Shown piece by piece: positions 44,091 through 53,676 of a stretch of DNA of 64,000 nucleotides. The notes beneath the pieces were generated by a model that saw only the letters and a list, made by a program, of their open reading frames with translations, ran no database searches and was not told the origin of the DNA. Position 1 is the stretch's first letter. Each line of letters opens with the position of its first letter. The position numbers and the translations under genes are program-made. The stretch is from Dromaius novaehollandiae. Its lineage: Eukaryota; Chordata; Aves; Casuariiformes; Dromaiidae. The stretch is taken from contig NC_088099.1 in NCBI RefSeq assembly GCF_036370855.1, positions 92,629,820-92,693,819 on the forward strand, in the 5' to 3' direction.

Positions 44091-44150
44091 AGCTCAGCTC
44101 AGCTCAGCTCAGCTCAGCTCCGCTCCCCTCCCCTCCCCTCCCCTTCCCCA
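44091..44150 (-). repeat. (AGCTC)6 followed by C4T-type tract in VPS4B 5' leader
   Basis: Six perfect tandem AGCTC units (44091-44120) run directly into CGCTCCCCTCCCCTCCCC and more of the same. On the VPS4B strand this is a run of GGGGA units followed by six GAGCT units, ending about 58 nt upstream of the start codon. The G-runs have G-quadruplex potential. Confidence 0.9.
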
Positions 44151-44416
44151 CCGCCGTCGCCGGCCGCAGAACCGAAACCGCCACCCCCGCGAGGCGCTTC
44201 CGCATCCAACCGCCGCCGACGCCGCTTCGACTTCCGCTTCCGGCACCGCAACCCGCGCACGTCGGGGACGTCAGAGGCCAGGCGCACTGCGGGTCGCGGC
44301 AGCGTGGCCGGGGGCGTGGCCGCGGCGCGTTTCCGGCAGGGGCGCGGCTCGATGGCCGTTACTCAAGAGCCGACGGCCGCGGGCGCAGCTCAGCAGCCTC
44401 CGCCGCGGGCGCGAGG

Positions 44417-44507
<91 letters not shown>

Positions 44508-44521
44508 GTGGTGGTGGTGGT
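44417..44521 (+). repeat. (GGC)29(GGT)6 trinucleotide repeat
   Basis: Twenty-nine uninterrupted GGC units (44417-44503) followed by six GGT units (44504-44521), then GCC-rich sequence that can fold back on it. It lies 380-490 bp upstream of the VPS4B start codon within the CpG island. Unit number may vary between individuals or be affected by assembly. Confidence 0.93.
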
Positions 44522-44557
44522 CGCCGCCGCCGCGGTCGCCGCCGCCGCCGCGGTGGT

Positions 44558-44601
44558 CGCTCCGCTGTCGCTCCGCTGCCGCTCCGCTGTCGCTCCGCTG
44601 C
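44558..44601. repeat. Four tandem copies of an 11-bp unit
   Basis: CGCTCCGCTGY is repeated four times without gaps (44558, 44569, 44580, 44591), with the last base alternating T, C, T, C, immediately downstream of the GGC repeat. The alternation suggests a 22-bp duplication of an 11-bp duplication. Confidence 0.95.
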
Positions 44602-45892
44602 CTGCCGTGAGGAGCTCGGCCGGGAACGACGGCTCTGGGGGCGGGGGATCGCCGCGCTCTACCGTGGGGATTCGCGGGGCCTGAGGATGAAGCGTCTTAG
44701 CCTGCCCAAAGCAGCGCGTCCCCTCTGGAGTTGCGGCGGTGGTGACACGGCGGTGTGGCCTGGGCAGGGACGCAGGGGATCCACCACCCTTACCCTGGCA
44801 ATCGGGGAATGCGTGTAGTGGTTTGGCTAACGCATGGGGTCGTTGAAACCACACGGGGGTGGGAGGACGGAAAGGGTTTGCAGCAGTGCTGGGTTGAGCT
44901 TTGCCCTTCCACAGTTTTGCTAGATTTCACTGCAGAGCTCACTGGTGTTGGCAGAATGTTCACCTTTGCCATGGTTCAATAAAAGGCCGGGACTCTGACT
45001 GGATTTTTTCAGTGCTTCTGTAAAATGTTCTGTGGTCATTGCTAGGCTTTGGGATACAATTCATTTTTTCTGCATATATTGCACTATAGACTTGAAGAAA
45101 ATGTTCTTTCTCTTCTGCTCTGCCCTCTGCCAAGTTTGGCTTGCTTTCAGTGGTCCGTTTGTGTGCATCATATGATGTGATTGCTGAATACTTTTGTGCA
45201 CAGAACCGGCTTTTGCAGAACTCTGCCAGTCAGGAGCAGTCAGGTGTTACTCACAGTGCTTCAGTAACACAACCCAGTAATGTGCCTTCTCTACAGCCTG
45301 TGAAGGAGGAAGTGAGTTCCAGCATATGGCAAATTATAAACCAGTTTTGCAAAGTTAACTTGTTATACAGATCTTAGATTTATGAACTTCTGTTCAGTTA
45401 ATGCACAATTTTTTTGCTTCCCCCTGGTGTTACTGCAGTTGCTTTAGGAATGTTTCAGAAATGCTTCACAAGCCCCAGTCTTCCAGCAACTTCCAACTAA
45501 CTACAGTGCAAGTTTGACTGCCTAAGTACTAATAATTCTTGTCTCCAGCACAGCCAGGCCTCCTAACTGCTATAGTTACAGATAGAGGGTATGCCTCTGG
45601 GTCATTCTTCTGTAGTCATTGCAAGTCTTGAAACATACACTAGGAATCCTGCTCTGTTTTTGAAAAACTCCCTTGTTACATAAGTACACTCCTTTTGCCA
45701 TCAGCATGAGAACCAAATAAGGACATCAGGGTTGAACCTCCAGCTTTATTATACCTGATGTGGCTATAAAATCATGGTTTATCAGTTCTCCTTGTGTCAC
45801 GCCCTACTTTTTCCTTGCTTGAATGTCCTTAGTGCCACCTTGGCATCGCTGTTGATGCCTATTCATTTCCCTACCATTGGAAATGCCTAATG

Positions 45893-46380
45893 CCTAATAG
45901 GCATTGATACCTCTCCATCTGCACAGGAAGCTATAGCTTTTCCTCTCAGACCACTGAGAACTCTCAGTTTTGACTGGCAGCTAGAGCATTCTTTCTCACC
46001 CTGATTCTGCTCAGTACATGCTGACACCTATCAAAGTTGACTGGTCACAATGTGGAGAGGCCTGGCTGAGGATCAATTACCAGCTGTATTGCTAGGAACA
46101 AGATCAATAGATATCCAGCCCTATCGATAGGCATCAATAGCTCTTGATCTCCACAAGTACCTCAGCTTTTGCTCACAGACCGAGTTTGCATTGAGTAGGC
46201 ATCTACTACTATCGACATCAGTCCCAAGGGATGCTTATCTATTTTCATACCTATCCATAGGGATGGATAGCTCTCGATCTCGACTGGCATGTATAGCTTT
46301 TTCTCTTGGACAAATTTTGCCCTCTGTAGGCACCAACAGCTGTCAACATTGACTGTTCTCAATATTGATTCACCTTCATG
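45893..46380. repeat. Degenerate tandem repeat, unit about 131 bp
   Basis: Two clear diverged copies begin CCTATCGATAGGCATCAATA (46119) and CCTATCCATAGGGATGGATA (46250), 131 bp apart. Each continues with AGCTCTYGATCTC, then AGCTTTT-CTC, then a TAGGCAYC segment. A third, more diverged copy starts near 45893, and a partial copy lies near 45970-46060. Unit starts are palindromic (CCTATNNATAGG). Confidence 0.7.
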
Positions 46381-48177
46381 AGGGTTATATTTGGCAGGTT
46401 GTGAAACGAAGGAAGAAGCTGAAAACATGCATTAAAACTTGTTAGATTTTGATCAGTTGTTTCTAACTCATTCCAAGTTCTGTAAATGAAATGGGTTCAA
46501 ATAAAACTAAAATAAATGTCATTGGATTGAAATCCAAAGTCCTGGTTTCAGTCCAAAACACAAATTCAGATTGCCAGATTGCTTCATTCAGTGTTGTTAA
46601 GTTCAAGCTTTCAGAATTGCTAATCAGACCCCCAACATAACAAGTTGCCTAAAAATTCTGAGATGTCAGAAGATAGCAGACGTTGCTCTGTGTGTGTGTG
46701 TGTTAACCTGTGTTTGGCACAAATTTTTCAAACCTTTCTTTGCACTTATCTTGACCAAAACCTTCCTTAAATAAACAAAAAATCCTTGACAAGTCAAATT
46801 CTAAGTCCATTGCTCCAAAATATTTGGCTTATAAGAATACAACACTGTGAGAATGAATTTGTACATGGTAAGAGGAGCAACCATTGCTATCTTCCTTCTC
46901 TATAGTTTATTGTCAGTAAGGACTGAGTTTTGGGGTACATGTGTTGTTTATTTCCACCTTTGTCTTCACTTTTTTATTTTTTTTCCTTTTTACAGGTAAA
47001 TTTTGCAATGCGCTGGGAGTCCTCAGTCTAGAGTTTGTATCCATTTCAAAATGTGTTCAAAGCTGCTTATGAAATGAAGGAACAGATTTTTAGAAGAGAT
47101 CCTAGATGTGATCCTAGAATTAATGTAGGAATGTAAAATTAGGAGTTGTAGCTCCAGTCTAACACTAAATCCATATACCATCTTGGGCTTCATCAGTTTC
47201 TGTTGTCAGTCTGGACTGAATATTAAAATGCTTTGAGTTATGTGTATTACCTAGGCATTTCAGGACTAACCAGATTTTATAGGCAGAACTTGTACTTTCC
47301 TTGACAAAAGCACTGACAAAATATTAGTGCTCTCGTTGTCATATTTAGTTACAGGTCATATATGGTATGAAAATTCTATTCTTGTTTTCATGATAAAAAA
47401 GTGTAATAATTGCTTCAGTATATATTGAGTGTTAATCTAAACTATTCCTCTTACAAGAAGAAAAAATTGGTTTGAACAAGACGCATGATCTTTCACTCCA
47501 GATCTGAGAAAATGTTTTCATTACTAGATATTTGTAGTTCTCTTAGGCTTTTGTTAACCTCTGTGGAAGAGTTGGGGAAAGGGAATACTTAAACGTGTTG
47601 CTTAAGAGGGCAAATAACATTGAGATATGACTGAAAAGATTATTTCACTCACAGGAGTTTCAGAAAGTCTATAGCACTCCATCAGCTTCATGTGCCAAAG
47701 CAGTACAAGCAGAATCATTTAACAAAACTGCTGCATTTACAAAACACAACACTGGCTTGTAGGCAAACTTGAGATATTTGATTTGATGTGTATTGAAGTA
47801 TTTAAAAATATCCATCACTGTAAATATCTGTAATTTCTTCCCAAGTGTGTATTGCATACACTTCACTTTTAGTTATGATTGTGCCACTGAATTACTCTTC
47901 AAACGGTGATACGGTGTTTGACTCTGGGTTGCAAGCATCTGCTTGTGTTACAGTTTTATAGGATGGTTAAAAATACCTGTAATAGAATTCTTTCCTTATT
48001 ACAGAATTTGATTCAAAGGTAGGTATTAACTGTTAAATCCCGCAGGGTTTGAGCAAGCTCTGCAGTATTCTGCTACACTTCCACAGAAGCGATTTATCTC
48101 ACATAAAACTGAAGTTTTTCTGAAGTCTTAAAGTCTTCTGAAGCTATTAAAGTCTTAAATTAGATGCACCTACCTAC

Positions 48178-48725
48178 TTGACTCTTTCCAGTAGGTCAAT
48201 GTCTGTCTTGGCCAGAGGAGTCTGGACTGGATGCAGCACCCCAGATGTGGTGTCAAATGCCAAACAAAGGGAAAGAATCACTTCCCTCAAAATGCTGGCT
48301 GCACTCCTGCCAGTGCAGCCCAGGGAGCAGTTGGTCTGTGCTGCAAGGGCACACTGCTGGCTCATATTCAACTTGCTGTCAGCCAGGACCTTTTCTGTGA
48401 AATTGCTTTCCAGCTAGCTGCCCCCAGCCTGTATTGCTGCATGGGATTATTCCATCCCAGGTGCAGGACGTTGCATTAGTTTTTGAGATTTCTCATAAGG
48501 CTTCTGTCAGCCCATTCCTCCAGCCTGTCTAGGTCTCTGTATATGGCAGCCTTGCTCTCCCGCATACCAACTGCTGCGTGTAATTTGGTATCCGTAAATG
48601 TGCTGAGAGTGCACTCCATCCAGTGTTGTCCAGGTTCTTAATAAAGATGTTTGCAGTACTGGTGGTATTAACCCTTGAGGGATGCCACTAGTAACTGGCT
48701 GCCAGTGGGTCTTTATACAAAAGTG
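48178..48725 (-). mobile_element. CR1 LINE fragment (reverse transcriptase 3' part)
   Basis: The plus strand follows the reverse complement of CR1 pol: GCTGCAAGGGCACACTGCTG then GCTCATATTCAACTTGCTGT, later CCCAGGTGCAGGACGTTGCA, CCAGCCTGTCTAGGTCTCTG and CTTGAGGGATGCCACTAGTA. The copy is old, with many substitutions and indels, and the frame is broken; it is a dead 5'-truncated insertion. Confidence 0.93.
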
Positions 48726-51700
48726 TTAGTGTTCTCTTAGTTGGTTCCAGACTGGAAACAAAGTTTGGTTGTGTATGTGTGTTCACCTGTGCTAATAAGG
48801 GCTTAATGCTCTAGCTCTGTATTTGTGGAGATTGTGGCCAACTCCATTTGTTCCTAGCTGCTCTCAGCTCTGTTGGAGCTTAACTTTGCTCTGCCTTGAA
48901 ATGGCCTCATAGGTGTGAATCTGAACTTCAGTGCGCCCTTCTGCTGTAGAGCAGCACTATAAGAAAATGAGTCATGTTCTGCTACTATAGAGCGCTTGTT
49001 AACCCTTCTCTATATGTTGGTGAATGCTTAATTTCTTTTCCTTGCTGCAATCTTGCTATGCTTCTTCATTTCTTAAGCAGTTTTGTAATAGGAGGAGCTG
49101 ACCTTACTGTGATCTAAACTGCCATCTTACACGTGCAGCAGCTGTTTTCAGGCTAGAGTTATAGGGCCAAATTCAGTTGCATTTTAGGTGGTTTCAACTC
49201 CCAGGTAAATCAGTCAGTCATCTTCAGGCCCAGAGTTGCTTAAGCTTGGGCTTACTTTAAAACTGGTGAACAGTGAAGTTACTTACAGATTGTTATAGGC
49301 ACAGGGCACAAACTCTTCTACCAGACCATTCTCACCCCATTGTTAATGGGCATGAAGCTTTGAAATCTGTGAAACTGGGTTCTCAAAAGGGTACATACCA
49401 GGCGTCTAATGATTTTGCACAAGTCCCTAATGCTCTGTATCCTCTTCATTGTGGTTCGGTATCGCTGTAGACGTGCAAGGGGATCCCAGGGGGATCTGGG
49501 GCGGAAATTGAACCTTTCAGTCATTTTTCCAAAGGTAATGAAAATGTATTCAGCTCCTGGAAGCTGAAGTACAGAAAAAGGATTTGGAATTATTCAGAAT
49601 ATATTTTTCTTTCACCTGTCTGAAATAAGGTCAAGAGAGATTATTGTTTTTTAAATTGTTCTTTACTCATCCTTAAAGTAGTCTCAAGCCATCATGACAG
49701 AAAACAGACTGAGTTCAGATAATAGAGAAGGAGGAGGAGAAACAGTCAAGGAAGAACTTGCTAGGATTTCAACATGGCAATTTCACAAATGCTGCTTTAC
49801 AATTCACCTATTGTCCTCAAAATATGTCTAATGTACTACACAATTCACATAGCTAGTAGGGGAAAAAATGTGTTAATCACAATGCAATGAATTGCTGGCT
49901 CGCAGATTAAAAAAGTAGGACCCATAGACTCTGAAAGACACTCAGGGAGAATCTGACCTTCAGAAATACTTAGGATGTTATTAAAATACTGTATTACTTT
50001 TAATCAGGTAGGAGCCAAAAGTCCCAATCAAACTCAGGCCCTTCTTGAGTAAAGTGCTGAGAAGATGCATGCAAAAAGACAGAGCATGTTCTGAGTAAAA
50101 CACATCCAGAGAGCTGTAGTTGAGGTTTTGACATGTCAGATATGATATTTTGAACTTAGTAATATATATGCAAATGAGGAACTTCTAAAGTAAACAAAAG
50201 ACTGTAAATACAGCAGGCAGGGTCTGCTGGAAAGAATTCATCAATGTTCTTGTTATCTCTTGTGCGGGATTTATGATCATGCTAAACCTCCAGCCAAATC
50301 AGCTCACTCCAGAATATCATGCTGCTGCCTACAGAAATGATCTTTCAGTTGTCACCCAGTTTTTGAGTCCTAAAGATTCGAATCTTCAATTTTCTCTGCA
50401 ACTGTGGTATGATTTTTTTTTTTCAGAAAGAGGAACTAAAGTCTTTACTGTGTTATGATTTTATTTTCTGGGAACTAAGAAAATGTCAAATACAAGATTT
50501 CTAATAAAATGGAGAGTTAGCAACACAAACAAAAAAATAGAAAAGTTTTCCTCCATACTGTGTGGCAGAAGACACAAATCCATTTGCTCAAACGGTTTTG
50601 TAGCGTCATTGCTCCGGGCTGCAAGAAAACTAGCTTTAACTATCATTGTCTTAAAACTGTCTTAGCTCAAGCTTGAACAGACAGCACAGATTTCTGGTCT
50701 CCAATCTGAGACAGAACAGATTTTAATATCTCACTAGTGTCAGGCAGTAAATCTATAGCAACAAACGTGCTGTTGGAAGGTCATTAAGGATTGTTAATAA
50801 CAACTTTTTTTCATTTCATTTTAATTTCATTTAAAATAAGAAAAAAAATGGGAGTAGACCTTAATAATTGCCAGGTACAAACTGTATGTTAGAGCAAAGT
50901 AATGATAATGAAATTTTCTTTAATGGTAAAATATAGAAAGTTAGCTTTAAAAGAATTGAAAAAACCTGTCTCAAGAGGAAACAGCTTCTCTGAAGCCATG
51001 AAATACTGTGGGATTGCTGCCATCTTCTGGGACAGGAAACAATGGCATGTCTATGTTACATTTATGAAATACATTTACTTGCAATGGCAGAGGAGGTTTA
51101 GGTTTTGAGATACAGAGTAAGTAGAAATTCTTGAGGGCTGGCTCATTTTCTGATGGCTTCTTGTACATACCATGTTGCAGTTCCTCACCATTTACATATC
51201 TGACTTCTAAAAACTAGATTAATAGATCATTTCATGAATGCAGCAAAACATAAGTAAATGTATGAGCATGTGATCCATTTTGCAGTGACTTTATTGCATA
51301 TTTCACACTTTTTCTGCTTTGGGAATGACTTCAAGCAGTGAGAGTTTGACTTTTTTTTTTTAATTTACAGTTTGTTCTGTGTGCTTGTTTATCCTGTAGA
51401 TTAATTGTGAACAGAAAAGTTTGCCATGTGAGTTCAATACTCAGTATATAAGCTATGGTCGGTTTTGTTATGGCTGACAGCAAAGAATTGTTTGCTGTCT
51501 CGTCAGATGAGCATAATTCATTATCAGGAGACAAGTGAAAGAAATTGTAGAGCACCAAGCTTCCCAGGGGCAGGTTGCACTTCAGGGATGCAGAAAATAA
51601 ATACAGTTAGGTTTCTTAACTTTTCCGGAGTAGTGTATCACTCCTTTTAAAAATAGACAGTCTGACTCCTCCCAACCCTCTAGGGCATCTACTGGATTGA

Positions 51701-53533
51701 GTTGTTGATATTGGTGCATGGTTTTGAAGGTATGCAACACTTTTGCCTGCTCTCTTAAATATTCACCTGTGGCATAGATAAACTCGGGATGTTTTCACTT
51801 GTTTTCCTGGTTTCCCCCCATTCTTTGTCCTTTTTAGGTTGGCTTCCTCCCAACCAGAAATTATGATTGCCTCCTGGGCTTTTTACAAGACAATGAAGGC
51901 AAACAACTACAAAATATTATCTGTTTGCAAACTCTATCCACTGAGTGTTTGTGGCAGGAAAAAAACTGCAGCTGTCTATCCACAGCACAGAAAGATATAT
52001 GAGATCTCAGGTGGCCTTTGGGACAGGGCCACCAAATGCATGTCATGCAAGCTGTATAATACTTGGCACCCTACCTTGAGTTTATCTTTACTGCTAATAC
52101 CAGCTATCAATCTTGTTCCTCCTGTGGTTGGCTGTTTCTATAAGAAACTACTCTGCTTCTGTGCACTTATTGTCTCTGACTCCTAAAAGATAATTTTATG
52201 TTCCTGGCACAGCTAAGAGCACCTACCTTTTGGGTCAGCACTAACAACCCCATGTCCTCAAGAAGTCCCCCACACTTGGTGAGACAGCAGAGGAAAGCTG
52301 TCACAGATTCTTATGAATATCTGGGGGTGAGTTTGTGATAATTGACCAGTGAAATACACCACCACTTAATAACAATAAAAAAATCTGGGGCAGGATCTGT
52401 GCAACATTGAACTGCTAACTAGATCCCATTCTGTTCAATATCCTAGTATGTTTCTTCACTTTATCATAATAATCAACATGAGCTACAACCTGGTAGTGTT
52501 AAGTCAGGTTTTTGTGATATCCCAAGGTTATGTCATAGTTGCTGAAAGAGCTTACATGTTTATTACCATGATAATCTACAGAAAACAAAATACATACTTT
52601 GTGCTTGTCCTTTGGACATACTAATCAACTGCCATTTTATTTTATCATACTGCATCTATACTACTTGCTGCATTTTTAACTATGGTGGACTGGGTTGGTT
52701 TAACATGAGAACCTTGATTAAAAAAAAATTGTCCATCAGTTTTTTACATTAAGCACTAATTTTGCTAACAGTCAGTAGTATTTTGCAGAACATGTTTTCC
52801 ATAACTTTATGGAGACACTCTCTCATCTATCTGTAGGTGTTACCCAAGTTATTTTGTGTCCCTAGGAAACATGAAATATACTTTAAATAAGTATAGCAGA
52901 GTAAATTATTTATTGTTTTCTTACCTCTATATCTTATGCAAAACTGTTCTATACATTCTAATACTAATGTTTTTAACAGTTATTATCTACATTGGTATCA
53001 TCGCTGTTTATGGGAGGAGGGGAGTTTGTTGATTCAGGCTCACTCAACATCTTCTCTCTTCATTATAGTAAAGTAAGGTTATTTCTCAGTGTGTTTTTGC
53101 TTCCAAGTAGAAGAAGTACAGTCTATAAAATCACTTACATATGACATAGAGCTGTTCCTAGGAGTACAATATGTAAGACAAGTATGTGTAAAAATGTACC
53201 TATTCCTAGAAAGCTCTCTACACTCTAAAAATACTGAGATACATCTTTTGAAATAAGGATAGTGCAGAGATGTGTATGGTCTTTCTTGTATGCAGTTTTC
53301 TATAACTGGTAAAAGATACTGCAACTGGAAAGCCAATTCATGTAAAAATTTACTGGATTTGCCCTCAGCTAGAAGTAGCCCAGAAGCAGCAAATCGTCAG
53401 GAATCACACCCGTTAGTCATCTGCTAGTGCTCAGCTCCTGTCTTTCTTTGCCGCACAGAGGCAGTGGTACTCAGCAGGGACAGTCGGGCTGATGGAGCCT
53501 GAGCTGCTCTTGTGGGACGTGGGGTCTCTGGCT

Positions 53534-53676
53534 GGGTTTCCTGATAGAAAGCCTCCTTGTCACTAGAGATCATAATGCAGCCTGGGTGGGCTGTGTTATG
53601 ATCTATTTAGTGGGAAGACCTTGCAACGTTCCCTGAAGAATGAGCTTCAGGGAACTTTGCAAGGTCTTCTCCCACT
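53534..53676. repeat. Consecutive inverted repeats (hairpin cluster)
   Basis: Hairpin B: arms 53609-53638 and 53645-53676 with a 6-nt loop, one mismatch and a 2-nt bulge over 30 bp. Hairpin A: arms 53567-53582 and 53589-53604, 6-nt loop, 16-bp arms with two adjacent mismatches. A weaker 7-bp stem, also with a 6-nt loop, lies at 53534-53553. A and B are only 4 bp apart. Confidence 0.9.

Larger units (their letters stand above)
44352..47031 (+). other. Candidate divergent spliced transcript with small ORF (hypothetical)
   Basis: Not a recognised gene. Three segments could join in one frame: 44352-44606 (ATG, MAVTQEPTAAGAAQQPPPRA, then 29 Ala and 6 Val, donor GTGAGG), 45204-45311 (acceptor TGTGCACAG, 36 codons, donor GTGAGT) and 46996-47031 (very strong pyrimidine tract before TTTTTACAG, 11 codons and TAG). 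All three junctions are phase 0. The middle segment begins NRLLQNSASQEQSG and ends LQPVKEE, a Ser/Gln/Pro/Val-rich peptide of disordered transcription-factor type. Together 132 residues. Against it: no homologue recognised, T at -3 of the ATG, an alanine run longer than is usual in proteins, and an AATAAA at 44978-44983 that could end a short unstable upstream transcript. Confidence 0.25.
45312..53500. other. Region upstream of VPS4B, left part
   Basis: Apart from the candidate last exon at 46996-47031, the degenerate tandem repeat at 45893-46380 and the CR1 copy at 48178-48725, nothing was recognised. No SERPINB-type exon was seen on either strand. Confidence 0.6.

Noticed and set aside
48231..48479. 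82-codon plus-strand open frame
   Set aside because: It is the antisense strand of the CR1 LINE fragment.
51839..52186. 115-codon plus-strand open frame
   Set aside because: No recognisable domain, no splice or promoter context, and codon content is unremarkable.
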